From Anaerostipes sp. MSJ-23 (lineage in GTDB: Bacteria; Bacillota; Clostridia; Lachnospirales; Lachnospiraceae): DNA of 54,294 nt. Shown here in pieces: positions 42,237 to 51,396 of the stretch. Under the pieces are notes generated by a model, which worked only from the letters and a program-made list of their open reading frames with translations, was not told where the DNA came from and searched no databases. Position 1 is the first letter of the stretch. Each line of letters begins with the position of its first letter. The stretch lies in the NCBI RefSeq assembly GCF_018918155.1, contig NZ_JAHLPY010000018.1, positions 1 to 54,294 of the forward strand, in the 5' to 3' direction. Position numbers and translations under genes: made by a program.

Positions 42237-42289
42237 ATAATAAATAAAATAAAAAATTAAGAACGAATAATGGAAAGAAAGGAGAAAAA

Positions 42290-43576
42290 ATGGCAGAAGT
42301 AAAACTTCCTTTTGGTAAGGAAAAAATTAGTGTTACAATTCCAGATGAAAGATTCAATGGAACTTTGGTTTCACAGGCAAGCTCTTATAAAGCAGAAAAA
42401 GGTCAGGAAGAATTAGTAAAAGAGGCACTTGCCAATCCAATCAATTCCAAACCATTAAGGGAATTAGTTAAGGGTAAAAAAAATATTGTTATGATTGCAA
42501 GTGATCATACAAGACCAGTGCCAAGTAAAGTTATTCTCCCATCAGTTATGGAAGAAATTAAAGCCGGAAATCCAGATGCAGAGTTAACAATCTTGATTGC
42601 AACAGGATTTCACAGACCTACAACAAGAGAAGAGCTGATTTATAAGTTTGGAGAAGAATATGTAGATAGAGACGATATTCATTTCGTTGTTCATTTAAGT
42701 CACAATGATGAAGATATGGTTGAAATCGGAACTCTTCCTTCTGGAGGAAAACTTTTGATTAATAAAGTTGCTTATGAAGCAGATTTGTTGATTTCTGAGG
42801 GATTTATTGAACCTCATTTCTTTGCAGGATTTTCTGGAGGACGTAAGAGTATTCTTCCAGGTGTTTCCAGTGCAGTTACAGTTATGGCAAATCACTGTTC
42901 TGAATTTATTGACAGTGAATATGCAAGAACTGGTATTCTTGATGGAAACCCAATTCATAAAGATATGGTTTATGCAGCTGAAACAGCAAAATTGGCATTT
43001 ATTGTGAATGTTGTTTTAGATGAAAATAAAAAAGTTATCAAGGCTTATGCGGGACATTTTAATGATGCCCACAGGGAAGGATGCAAATTTGTTGACAAAC
43101 TTTCCGGAGTTGATGCAAAGCCTGCAAATATAGTAATTTCCACCAACGGAGGATATCCGCTGGATCAGAATATCTATCAGTCAGTAAAGGGAATGACAGC
43201 AGCAGAAGCTACATGTAATGAAGGTGGAGTTATCATTATGGTAACAAGCTGCGTTGACGGACATGGCGGACAATCACTTTATGATACCTTTGCTAGCGGA
43301 GAAGATAAGGAAGTTATCATGAAACGGTTCCTGGATACTCCAAGGGATGAAACAATTCCAGATCAGTGGGAAGCACAGATTTTGTGCAGAATCCTTCTGA
43401 AATATAAAGTTATCCTGGTAACACAGGCACCAAAACAAATGGTAGAGGATATGCAGATGGAATATGCAGATAGCGTTGAAGATGCAATCGCAAAAGCAGA
43501 TGCATACCTTGGTAAGAAAGATAGTCCGATTACGGTAATCCCAGATGGCGTTTCTGTAATTGTCCGTGCGAAATAG
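42290..43576 (+). CDS. lctF: LarA-type nickel-dependent lactate racemase
   Basis: This 428-residue protein has LarA family motifs: MIASDHTRPVPSKVI, ATGFHRPTTREELIYKFG (catalytic His region), EPHFFAGFSGGRKSILPGVS (the loop with the Lys that binds the nickel-pincer cofactor), and a C-terminal domain with STNGGYPLDQNIYQSVKG. LarA interconverts D- and L-lactate using a pincer-nickel nucleotide made by LarB, LarC and LarE. Those genes are not in the window, so the cofactor must come from elsewhere or the protein is a LarA homologue with another 2-hydroxyacid substrate. It lies between the permease and the second dehydrogenase, as lctF does in A. woodii. AAAGGAGAA precedes ATG 42290. Confidence 0.85.
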   Translation: MAEVKLPFGKEKISVTIPDERFNGTLVSQASSYKAEKGQEELVKEALANPINSKPLRELVKGKKNIVMIASDHTRPVPSKVILPSVMEEIKAGNPDAELTILIATGFHRPTTREELIYKFGEEYVDRDDIHFVVHLSHNDEDMVEIGTLPSGGKLLINKVAYEADLLISEGFIEPHFFAGFSGGRKSILPGVSSAVTVMANHCSEFIDSEYARTGILDGNPIHKDMVYAAETAKLAFIVNVVLDENKKVIKAYAGHFNDAHREGCKFVDKLSGVDAKPANIVISTNGGYPLDQNIYQSVKGMTAAEATCNEGGVIIMVTSCVDGHGGQSLYDTFASGEDKEVIMKRFLDTPRDETIPDQWEAQILCRILLKYKVILVTQAPKQMVEDMQMEYADSVEDAIAKADAYLGKKDSPITVIPDGVSVIVRAK

Positions 43577-43601
43577 CGATTAATTTTAAGGAGGAAGATA
43601 G

Positions 43602-45029
43602 ATGAGTGAGTATCAGTACAACAAAGTGACACCAGAGATGATTGAGAAATTCAAAGAAATCGCTCCGAAACGTGTCTATGTGGGAGATGAAATCAATGAT
43701 GATTTTACCCATGACGAGATGGCAATTTATGGAAAGGCTAAACCAGAAGTTGTTGTAGAAGCAACATCGACAGAAGAAGTTGCAGCAGTTGTAAAACTTT
43801 GTAATGAAAACAAAGTTCCTGTAACACCAAGTGGTGCAAGAACCGGTCTTGTTGGAGGAGCGGTCAGCATCGGAGGCGGTGTTATGATTTCTCTGACAAA
43901 GATGAACAAGATTCTTGGATATGACAAAGAAAACTTTGTTGTAAAAATCCAGTCTGGTGTTCTCTTAAATGATCTTGCACAGGATGCAGAAAAACAGGGA
44001 CTTTTGTATCCGCCAGATCCAGGTGAAAAATTTGCAACTGTTGGTGGAAACGTATCTACCAATGCTGGTGGAATGAGAGCTGTAAAATATGGATGTACAA
44101 GAGATTATGTACGTGCCATGACAGTTGTTCTTCCAACAGGTGAAATTGTGAAATTAGGTGCTACTGTATCTAAGACAAGTTCAGGATACAGCCTGTTAAA
44201 CTTAATGATTGGTTCTGAAGGAACACTTGGTATTATTACAGAATTAACATTAAAAGTTATTCCTGCACCAAAATCAGTAATTAGTTTGATCATTCCTTAT
44301 GAAAATTTGGAAGATTGTATTGCAACAGTACCTAAGTTCTTTATGAATCATCTGGCTCCACAGGCTCTTGAATTTATGGAGAAAGAACTTGTTGTAGATA
44401 CAGAAAAATTCCTCGGAAAAGAGGTATATCCAAAACAGTTAGAAGGAACAGATATTGGTGCTTATCTATTAGCAACATTCGATGGTAATTCAGAAGAACA
44501 GTTGGAAGATATTATCGAACAAGCTTCTGAAGTTGTATTAGAAGCAGGAGCTATCGATGTATTAGTTGCAGATACACCAGCATTAAAGAAAGATGCATGG
44601 GCAGTTCGTGGAGCATTGCTTGAAGCAATCGAAGCAAATACTGTACTTTTAGATGAATGTGATGTTGTTGTACCAACAAATAAAATTGCAGAATTCTTAA
44701 CATATACAAAATCTCTGGAAGCAGATGCCGACTTCAAAGTTAAGAGTTTCGGACATGCTGGAGATGGTAACTTACATATTTATACATGTAGCAATGATAT
44801 GGAAGAAGCTGAATTTAAGAAACAGGTTGCAGTATTCATGGATAAGGTATATGCAAAAGCAACAGAATTCGGTGGAATGATTTCTGGTGAACATGGAATC
44901 GGACATGGAAAGATGGATTATCTTGCACAGTCTCTTGGACCAGTTCAGATGCGTGTTATGGAAGGAATCAAAGAAGTCTTCGATCCAAATATGATCTTAA
45001 ATCCAGGAAAGATCTGTTACAAATTATAA
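43602..45029 (+). CDS. Second FAD-dependent lactate (2-hydroxyacid) dehydrogenase
   Basis: This 475-residue paralogue of LctD has VPVTPSGARTGLVGGAVSIGG, the FAD loop PPDPGEKFATVGGNVSTNAG and a C-terminal [19 protein letters not shown] with GEHGIGHGKM. The FAD sites match LctD, but much of the rest differs, so it may take the other lactate isomer or a related 2-hydroxyacid. It has no Etf pair directly attached. The acyl-CoA dehydrogenase and Etf pair start 100 bases downstream, so it may share the second Etf. AAGGAGGAAG precedes ATG 43602. Confidence 0.88.
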   Translation: MSEYQYNKVTPEMIEKFKEIAPKRVYVGDEINDDFTHDEMAIYGKAKPEVVVEATSTEEVAAVVKLCNENKVPVTPSGARTGLVGGAVSIGGGVMISLTKMNKILGYDKENFVVKIQSGVLLNDLAQDAEKQGLLYPPDPGEKFATVGGNVSTNAGGMRAVKYGCTRDYVRAMTVVLPTGEIVKLGATVSKTSSGYSLLNLMIGSEGTLGIITELTLKVIPAPKSVISLIIPYENLEDCIATVPKFFMNHLAPQALEFMEKELVVDTEKFLGKEVYPKQLEGTDIGAYLLATFDGNSEEQLEDIIEQASEVVLEAGAIDVLVADTPALKKDAWAVRGALLEAIEANTVLLDECDVVVPTNKIAEFLTYTKSLEADADFKVKSFGHAGDGNLHIYTCSNDMEEAEFKKQVAVFMDKVYAKATEFGGMISGEHGIGHGKMDYLAQSLGPVQMRVMEGIKEVFDPNMILNPGKICYKL

Positions 45030-45049
45030 TTGAATTTATTGATAAAATG

Positions 45050-45080
45050 AAGGACGGCGGAATTTTCCGCCTGGCCTTCC
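45050..45080. promoter_or_regulatory. Intra-operon hairpin between the second dehydrogenase and acyl-CoA dehydrogenase
   Basis: GGCGGAA (45056-45062) and TTCCGCC (45065-45071) form a tight stem with outer AAGG/CCTT pairing. No T-run follows. It may be an mRNA-processing or stability element that sets the ratio of upstream and downstream genes, or a weak terminator. Confidence 0.45.
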
Positions 45081-45128
45081 AATAATAAAAAACCATTGAG
45101 AGAGTGAATTTTTAAGGAGGACATAGCA

Positions 45129-46265
45129 ATGGCATATTTAATTTCAGAAGAAGCAAAGGATTTATTACAGGATGTTCATGAATTCTGTGAAAATGAAGTA
45201 AAAGAACAGTGTAAAGCATATGACGTAAGTGGAGAATGGCCAAAAGAAATTTATGATAAAGCAATTGAAATGCAGCTTCATTCATTAGAAGTGCCAGAAG
45301 AATATGGCGGACCTGGATTATCCAGAGTAGACGTTGCAGCATTAATCGAAGAAATGGCAATTGCAGATGCCGGATTTGCTACAACAATTTCTGCTAGTGG
45401 ACTTGGTACAAAACCAGTATTAATCGCAGGAAATGAAGAACAGAAAAAACATGTATGCCAGAAAATCATTGATGGTGGATTTGGTGCTTTCTGCTTAACA
45501 GAACCAGGTGCAGGATCTGATGCAAGTGCAGGAACAACAACAGCTGTTAAAGATGGTGATGAATATGTCCTGAACGGAAGAAAATGCTTCATCACAAACG
45601 GTGGAATTGCTTCTTTCTATTGTATTACAGCTATGACAGATAAATCAAAAGGTGTAAAAGGAATCTCTATGTTCTTAGTAGATGCCGGAACTCCAGGATT
45701 AAGCACAGGAAATGAAGAAAATAAGATGGGTATCCGTACATCTAACACATGTGATGTTGTATTAGAAGATTGCCGTATTCCAGCTGCAAACTTAATTGGA
45801 GAAGAAGGAAGAGGATTCAACATTGCAATGAAGACACTGGATCAGGCAAGAGCTTGGATGGGATGTGTTGCAACTGGTATCGCTCAGCGTGGTATTAATG
45901 AAGGTATTGCATACGCAAAAGAAAGAGTTCAGTTTGGTAAACCAGTTATCAAAAATCAGGCTATGCAGTTCAAAGTAGCTGATATGGAAATTAAGACAGA
46001 AACAGCTCGTCAGATGGTTGCTCATGCATTAACAAAAATGGATATGGGTCTTCCACATTCTAAAGAAGCTGCAATCGCTAAATGCTATGCATCTGATATC
46101 GCTATGGAAGTTGCTTCTGAAGCAATCCAGATGTTTGGTGGATACGGATACAGCAGAGAATATCCAGTAGAAAAACTGTTAAGAGATGCTAAGATCTTCC
46201 AGATCTTCGAAGGAAGCAACGAAATTCAGAGAATCGTTGTAGCAAATAATACAATTGGCAGATAA
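45129..46265 (+). CDS. Acyl-CoA dehydrogenase
   Basis: This 378-residue flavoenzyme of the short-chain acyl-CoA dehydrogenase family shows CLTEPGAGSDASAGTTTAVK, then ITNGGIASFYCITAMTD, and the C-terminal catalytic-Glu segment IFQIFEGSNEIQRIVV. The family reduces or oxidises the alpha-beta bond of acyl-CoA. With the Etf pair directly after it, it fits a butyryl-CoA dehydrogenase/Etf complex, in which crotonyl-CoA reduction is coupled to ferredoxin reduction. An acryloyl-CoA reductase is an alternative given the lactate context. No crt, hbd or thl gene is in the window. AAGGAGGACATAGC precedes ATG 45129. Confidence 0.88.
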   Translation: MAYLISEEAKDLLQDVHEFCENEVKEQCKAYDVSGEWPKEIYDKAIEMQLHSLEVPEEYGGPGLSRVDVAALIEEMAIADAGFATTISASGLGTKPVLIAGNEEQKKHVCQKIIDGGFGAFCLTEPGAGSDASAGTTTAVKDGDEYVLNGRKCFITNGGIASFYCITAMTDKSKGVKGISMFLVDAGTPGLSTGNEENKMGIRTSNTCDVVLEDCRIPAANLIGEEGRGFNIAMKTLDQARAWMGCVATGIAQRGINEGIAYAKERVQFGKPVIKNQAMQFKVADMEIKTETARQMVAHALTKMDMGLPHSKEAAIAKCYASDIAMEVASEAIQMFGGYGYSREYPVEKLLRDAKIFQIFEGSNEIQRIVVANNTIGR

Positions 46266-46291
46266 GAATAACTAGTAAAAGGAGTAGAAGA

Positions 46292-47095
46292 ATGAACATT
46301 TTAGTTTGTATCAAACAGGTTCCGGATGATTCTGTAGAAATACATTTAAATGGGGAAGGAGCCCCAGATCTTGCAAATGTTACACCAGTTGTCAATGCAT
46401 TTGATACTTATGCACTTGAAATGGCAGCTCGCCTGAAAGAGTCCTCCGAAGGTGAAGTTACAGTTGTGTGTGTAGGTGAAGATGGTGCAAAGAATTCCCT
46501 GAAAAACTGTCTTGCAGTTGGGGCAGATTATGCATATCTGATCAAAGATGATGCATTCACAGGTTCTGACAGCAGAGGAATCAGTAATATTCTGAAAAAT
46601 GCAGCAGCTAAGATTGAAGCAGAAACAGGAAAGAAATTTGATCTTGTATTTTGTGGAAAAGAAGCTACCGATGCAGCTCTTGGTCAGGCTGGACCAATGT
46701 TAGCAGAAGAATTAGGTGTTGGTGTTATTACAAATATCACAGAAATTGCTTTAGATGGTGATAAAGTAACAGCAAAACAGGAAACAGAAGAAGGATATCG
46801 TACTGTTGAAACAAGTGCACCTTGTGTTGTAACTGTTACAAAACCAGAATATGATCCTCGTTATCCAACCATTAAAAATAAAATGGCAGCCAGAAAGAAA
46901 CCAATCGGTGATCTTGCAATGGGTGATTTAGCAGATGTAGCCGCTGATAAAGTTGGTGAAGCAAACGCTCAGGTAAAAACATTGAAACTTTATGAGCCAG
47001 CAAAGAAAGAAGCCGGTGTAAAGATTCAGGAAGAAACCGAAGAAGATTCAGCATTAAAAGCTGTTGCTATGATGGCAGATGCCAAAGTATTCTAG
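46292..47095 (+). CDS. etfB: EtfB subunit of the acyl-CoA dehydrogenase complex
   Basis: This 267-residue electron-transfer flavoprotein beta subunit shows MNILVCIKQVPDDSVEIHL, FCGKEATDAALGQAGPMLAEEL, and the flavin/AMP motif region with PEYDPRYPTIKNKMAARKK. It is a paralogue of LctB in the same window. It follows the acyl-CoA dehydrogenase by 26 bases and is followed by EtfA. This gives the Bcd-EtfB-EtfA order used by bifurcating butyryl-CoA dehydrogenases. AAAGGAG precedes ATG 46292. Confidence 0.92.
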   Translation: MNILVCIKQVPDDSVEIHLNGEGAPDLANVTPVVNAFDTYALEMAARLKESSEGEVTVVCVGEDGAKNSLKNCLAVGADYAYLIKDDAFTGSDSRGISNILKNAAAKIEAETGKKFDLVFCGKEATDAALGQAGPMLAEELGVGVITNITEIALDGDKVTAKQETEEGYRTVETSAPCVVTVTKPEYDPRYPTIKNKMAARKKPIGDLAMGDLADVAADKVGEANAQVKTLKLYEPAKKEAGVKIQEETEEDSALKAVAMMADAKVF

Positions 47096-47114
47096 GGAAG
47101 GGAGAACAAAGGAC

Positions 47115-48107
47115 ATGGCAGATTGTAAGAATATAATGGTATATGTAGAGACTGCAGAAGGAAATCCAGTCAAAGTTGGATTGGAAATGATTTCTCCAGC
47201 CAAAGAACTGGCTGCAGCAAAAGGCGGAAAAGTTATCGCTGTTGTCATTGGCAGTGGTGTGAAAGACGCAGCACAGAAAGTTGCAGAAGCAGGTGCAGAC
47301 CAGGTAGTATGTGTAGATGCACCTCAGTTCGCAGATTTTAACCTGGATACATACGCAGGTGCTTTAGTGGAATTAGTAAAAGAAGAAGCACCAGCAGCCG
47401 TACTTGTAGGAGGAACTCAGGATGGAAAAGACATCGCACCAGTTCTTGCTGCAAAATGTGATGCAGGATGTGCATCCGATGTTATGGCAATTAAGGTAGA
47501 CGATGCAGGAAATGCAGTATTTACCTGCCCGCTGTACGGAGGAACCGTACTTCAGGACGTAACAATTGATACCTGCCCTCAGGTAGCAACACTTCGTTCT
47601 GGCGCTTTCCAGAAAGTGGAAGATCCGGCAGCAGGAGAAGTAGTAGAAAAAGAAATTCAGATTCCAGAAGATCAGATTCGTACAAAGGTTGTAGAAAGCG
47701 TAAAAGAAATTGCTGAAACAATCAATCTGGAAGAAGCAGAAGTTATCGTATCTGGTGGACGTGGAATGGGAAGCAAAGAAAACTTCGCATTAGTAGAAGA
47801 ACTTAGCAACCTTCTCGGAGGTGTTGTAGGAGCTACAAGACCAGCAATTGAAGATGGATGGGTTTCAAAAATTCACCAAGTAGGACAGTCTGGAAAGATT
47901 GTTGCACCGAAACTCTACATCGCTTGCGGAATCTCAGGAGCAACGCAGCACGTATCTGGAATTATGAATTCAGACTATATTGTAGCAATCAACAAGGACG
48001 AAGACGCACCAATTTTTGAAGTTGCGAATGTAGGAATTGTTGGAGATGTCATGAAAGTGCTTCCTGTCATGATTGAAGAAATTAAGAAAATTAAGGAAGC
48101 TCAGTAA
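47115..48107 (+). CDS. etfA: EtfA subunit of the acyl-CoA dehydrogenase complex
   Basis: This ~330-residue EtfA without a ferredoxin domain has the FAD domain GGRGMGSKENFALVEELSN, ATRPAIEDGWVSKIHQVGQS and ACGISGATQHVSGIMNSDY. The start at 47115 (MADCKN) is preferred because GGGAG lies upstream; the ATG at 47079 falls inside etfB. It pairs with etfB and the acyl-CoA dehydrogenase. Lacking the [4Fe-4S] domain of LctC, it exchanges electrons with flavin or soluble ferredoxin at the beta subunit. It is the last gene of the lactate region. Confidence 0.92.
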   Translation: MADCKNIMVYVETAEGNPVKVGLEMISPAKELAAAKGGKVIAVVIGSGVKDAAQKVAEAGADQVVCVDAPQFADFNLDTYAGALVELVKEEAPAAVLVGGTQDGKDIAPVLAAKCDAGCASDVMAIKVDDAGNAVFTCPLYGGTVLQDVTIDTCPQVATLRSGAFQKVEDPAAGEVVEKEIQIPEDQIRTKVVESVKEIAETINLEEAEVIVSGGRGMGSKENFALVEELSNLLGGVVGATRPAIEDGWVSKIHQVGQSGKIVAPKLYIACGISGATQHVSGIMNSDYIVAINKDEDAPIFEVANVGIVGDVMKVLPVMIEEIKKIKEAQ

Positions 48108-48150
48108 AATCGCGTGTTTCTATGCTTAATGCATATTCACCATTTCAAAA

Positions 48151-48176
48151 CCCCCTGTGCCTTTGGCTACAGGGGG
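48151..48176. terminator. Bidirectional terminator between convergent operons
   Basis: CCCCCTGT and ACAGGGGG form a perfect stem, with a T-run on the minus strand (AAAA before it on the plus strand). It lies between etfA and the DUF4340 gene. Confidence 0.88.
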
Positions 48177-48186
48177 ATTCCTCATT

Positions 48187-49077
48187 TTATGGGTTTAAAA
48201 CATTTTTTACGACTTCAGCATCGGTTAAATAGACCATTCTGGAATTTTTTAATTTTACATAATAATTCTTTTTTTTCTGATCCATAGAACCAATATAAAG
48301 AGTTAGTGATTTTTTCTTTTTTGTTGTCGTATCTTTATATGTAATATCAACAGAGATTCGTTTTCTTGTATCTAGGCCATATTTTGAAAGTTCCGAATTC
48401 TTTACGGCATAGTTCTGGCAATCGCCAAAAGTAAAGACTCCAAGACCACCTGCAATCCCATCTAGACTATTTTTCTTTGATGTTGAAGAGTAAATGGTTG
48501 CTTTCCCATTTTTTGTTATAACAACTTTCTTTAAATTGCCAGTACTTAAGGCTGGGAAGGAATCTGTTTTGATTAGATCACTTAAGGAAGAAGAAAGCGA
48601 AGAAATAGAGTTAGAGGAAATAGTGTAAATTGTTGATTTGTCATCAATGGTTAGATAATAATTGTCTCCGGTTTCATTTCCAATATAAAAAGTAGTACGG
48701 TTTCCACTTTTGTCTTTTACATGAATGGTATAAGATGGATGATCGAGTCCATAATCACTGAGACTATCTCCTTTGCCTAATTTTCGGACAGCTTCCATAT
48801 TTTGAAATGGAGATACGATGGAGTTAATGGAACTTTGAATTAGAGGATAGTCTTTATTTTTTGTGTAATACCATTTCCCATTCTTTTTAGTAAAGGATAA
48901 ATTGCTTCCATTATAATAAGAAATAGATGTAATAGAGTTTAATTTTTTTATAATAATCTTACTGGAAGCAGCTTTTTGATTGCTTCGTTTTTGTGTATAG
49001 AATCGGATTCCGGCATACAGAGCTAAAAGCCCTGCAAATGCCAGAAATGCGATTGTAAGTGTACGTTTTTGCTTCAC
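48187..49077 (-). CDS. DUF4340 domain protein of a Gld-like ABC operon
   Basis: This 296-residue protein has a short membrane anchor near the N-terminus (LTIAFLAFAGLLALYAGIRF). It is followed by repeats of the DUF4340 type (KNGKWYYTKNKDYPLIQSS, YGLDHPSYTIHVKDKSGN, TFYIGNETGDNYYLTIDDK). DUF4340 proteins are made with ABC-2 exporters and GldG-type proteins. The start is GTG 49077 behind GAGGAGG; the longer frame to 49134 overlaps the upstream gene. It is last in the four-gene minus-strand operon, closest to the terminator. Confidence 0.75.
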   Translation of the reverse strand: MKQKRTLTIAFLAFAGLLALYAGIRFYTQKRSNQKAASSKIIIKKLNSITSISYYNGSNLSFTKKNGKWYYTKNKDYPLIQSSINSIVSPFQNMEAVRKLGKGDSLSDYGLDHPSYTIHVKDKSGNRTTFYIGNETGDNYYLTIDDKSTIYTISSNSISSLSSSLSDLIKTDSFPALSTGNLKKVVITKNGKATIYSSTSKKNSLDGIAGGLGVFTFGDCQNYAVKNSELSKYGLDTRKRISVDITYKDTTTKKKKSLTLYIGSMDQKKKNYYVKLKNSRMVYLTDAEVVKNVLNP

Positions 49078-49093
49078 TAGGAATACCTCCTCT

Positions 49094-50518
49094 TTATTGT
49101 CTTCTACGGCGGAACCATATGATAAATCCACCAATTACAAGTGCAGCTGGAATTACAAAAATGATAAATAGGCTGAAAATACCAGGGTGAGCGATGTTGT
49201 TATAAGTAACGGACAGGCTCTTTGGCGAAATAGAAATATTGTCCTGCTGATCAAGATTTGCAGAAACGGAATTCATAAATAAAGTTAGGTTCTCAAGTGT
49301 TGAAAAAGAAGAGGTTACTTCATCATCAATTAACATATGACTTCCATAAACAGTCAGGCGACTTTCTTTTGATACCTTTTTACCTTCGGAATTCTTCACT
49401 GAAACTTTTTCTGTTGCATAAGCACCGAGAATGTAAGTTCCCTGTTTTTGTTTCTTATCGTTCACAGCATATCCACTGGAAGAAGTTGTCATAAAGGATT
49501 GTGTGGAGATTTTACTTCGCGCGGCATTTGTCTGCGTCATTCCTTTTGAGTTAATCATAAGAACAGAATTAGAAGATAATCCAGAAGCCATTTCACCACT
49601 CACAGAAAGTGTTGGTACAAGATAGTAATAATTTCCTTGATAGCACTGCTGTGTGTCTGCAATATATCCATCAGCTACTTGAAGTCCGTAGTCTTTTAAT
49701 AAGCCATATAAATTAGACATTTTTTTATTTGTTGGCGTTAACAGGACCATGACTTTTCCGCCTTTTTTCATGTAGGAAGAAATAACTTTTATTTCATCTT
49801 TTGTTAAGTCACTGGATGGACCATTTAAAATGAGAACATCACAATCTGTTGGAACGGAAGTGGATGAAAGAAGGTTTAATACCTGTGTCTTAATTCTTGA
49901 CTTTTCCATTAGATTCGTAACGGAAGAAGAAAGATCACTTTCTCCATGACCTGCTGTGTAATAAGCTTTGTATTCTTTACTGTTTGTAACATAACTTAAA
50001 GCTTTGGTAAGCTGCCCATCTCCGTCAAATTGTGTGGACGAGGAGGAAGAGCTGCTTGTTGTATAATAGGAAGAAGAATTAGAAACAAGGATGTCATCAA
50101 AAGATACGGTGGTTTTTCTTCCAGTTTTTTTATCAGAAACGACGATGGTGTCGGATTCCGTATTATATTTTGTAAGTGCAGATGGATGTAAAACAGGATC
50201 TATCCATGTTACTTTTATTTTTCCGGATTGGGATGCATATTTTTCAATAAAGTTTTTAATACGGTCGTCGGTATTTTTCTTTTCTGCAAGGATCGTAAAT
50301 GTTACATCGGAATTTAAATTTTTAATAAACTTCTGACTTTTAGAAGAAATTTCATAAATATCGGTATCACTGATATCGATCTGTCGTATTTTTTGCGGCA
50401 GTTGCCCGATGATTAAATTAAAGATAAGAATGATTCCAATGACAGCTGCAGTTAGTGCAACGCTATAGGAACCTTTTCTGGAATTCTTTGTCTGAAATAT
50501 TTGTTTTAGCTTATCCAC
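49094..50518 (-). CDS. GldG-family ABC-associated extracytoplasmic protein
   Basis: This 474-residue protein has an N-terminal transmembrane helix (YSVALTAAVIGIILIFNLII) and a large extracytoplasmic part with the GldG/DUF4350-like core (YTAGHGESDLSSSVTNLME, LILNGPSSDLTKDEIKVISS, KGGKVMVLLTP). A C-terminal transmembrane helix (FSLFIIFVIPAALVIGGFII) is followed by a basic tail. GldG proteins work with GldA/GldF-type ABC transporters. The substrate is unknown, and gliding is not implied in Firmicutes. GTG 50518 is the start, with AGGAGGG before it. Confidence 0.75.
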   Translation of the reverse strand: MDKLKQIFQTKNSRKGSYSVALTAAVIGIILIFNLIIGQLPQKIRQIDISDTDIYEISSKSQKFIKNLNSDVTFTILAEKKNTDDRIKNFIEKYASQSGKIKVTWIDPVLHPSALTKYNTESDTIVVSDKKTGRKTTVSFDDILVSNSSSYYTTSSSSSSSTQFDGDGQLTKALSYVTNSKEYKAYYTAGHGESDLSSSVTNLMEKSRIKTQVLNLLSSTSVPTDCDVLILNGPSSDLTKDEIKVISSYMKKGGKVMVLLTPTNKKMSNLYGLLKDYGLQVADGYIADTQQCYQGNYYYLVPTLSVSGEMASGLSSNSVLMINSKGMTQTNAARSKISTQSFMTTSSSGYAVNDKKQKQGTYILGAYATEKVSVKNSEGKKVSKESRLTVYGSHMLIDDEVTSSFSTLENLTLFMNSVSANLDQQDNISISPKSLSVTYNNIAHPGIFSLFIIFVIPAALVIGGFIIWFRRRRQ

Positions 50519-50529
50519 GTTTTTCCCTC

Positions 50530-51396
50530 CTAACTCCAACGTCTTTTCTGGAATACCTGTATCGTAAGAAAAATAAATAAAACAATAAGAGACAGGTAAT
50601 AAATAAGGCCGCTGATATCAAAAATATAATTTTGTGCAAAGTTGTAAAAAACATCTGTTAAAACAAATTTTTCAAGAAGATTGTGAATCAGACTTTCAAA
50701 AACAGATGACTTTACAATATAACAAATAATGTTTCCAATTAGAAAGATCGCCTCTAGAATACCGGTAATAATCGGATTTTTTGTAATATGAAAGATCAAA
50801 GCTGCAATAAGACTGAGAATAATAATCACTATAATAAAATTGCTGATTGCTTTTGTTGGGAGATAATCGAGTAGATTATCAAGCATATAAAGAAAAAATA
50901 ATACTGCACAGGTACTAATTGCTGCAATAACAGAGCTTTCAGTAAGTGAAGAAAGAAACATACCGACAGCAATAAAAATACATCCCAACAGAAAAAAAGC
51001 CAAGATGGATGAATAATCAACAAGAAGGTGAGCTTTTCCCTGAAATTTAATGATCAATGGGAAAAGGCAGTAAATCAGACATGGTACCGCAAAGACAGTA
51101 ATCATGGCAAGATATTTTCCAAGAATCACTTGAAAAAGTGGAACTGGTGAAGTTAAAAGCAGTTGATCAGTCTTATTCTTTCGCTCTTCTGAAAAACACT
51201 TCATAGATAAGACGGGTACTGCAATGAGCAAGACGAAAATAACGCCTGCTAGAGAATATGCAAAGTAAGGATACCCGCTGTTCAAGTTGTAAACCATAAA
51301 ATAAATTCCACCAATGATGGTTAGAAAAGCGGCAAATATACAGCCAATCATGGATGTAAAATAAGAATGAACTTCTCGTTTATAAATTGCTATCAT
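50530..51396 (-). CDS. ABC-2 type permease
   Basis: This ~288-residue protein has six hydrophobic segments typical of ABC-2 permeases (SMIGCIFAAFLTIIGGIYFM; VLLIAVPVLSMKCFSEERKN with the conserved E-R-K-N-K-T-D loop DQLLLTSPVPLFQVILGKY; SILAFFLLGCIFIAVGMFLS). It is the membrane channel for the ATPase upstream and overlaps it by 17 bases. AGGAG precedes ATG 51396. It is the GldF-like partner in the operon. Confidence 0.85.
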   Translation of the reverse strand: MIAIYKREVHSYFTSMIGCIFAAFLTIIGGIYFMVYNLNSGYPYFAYSLAGVIFVLLIAVPVLSMKCFSEERKNKTDQLLLTSPVPLFQVILGKYLAMITVFAVPCLIYCLFPLIIKFQGKAHLLVDYSSILAFFLLGCIFIAVGMFLSSLTESSVIAAISTCAVLFFLYMLDNLLDYLPTKAISNFIIVIIILSLIAALIFHITKNPIITGILEAIFLIGNIICYIVKSSVFESLIHNLLEKFVLTDVFYNFAQNYIFDISGLIYYLSLIVLFIFLTIQVFQKRRWS

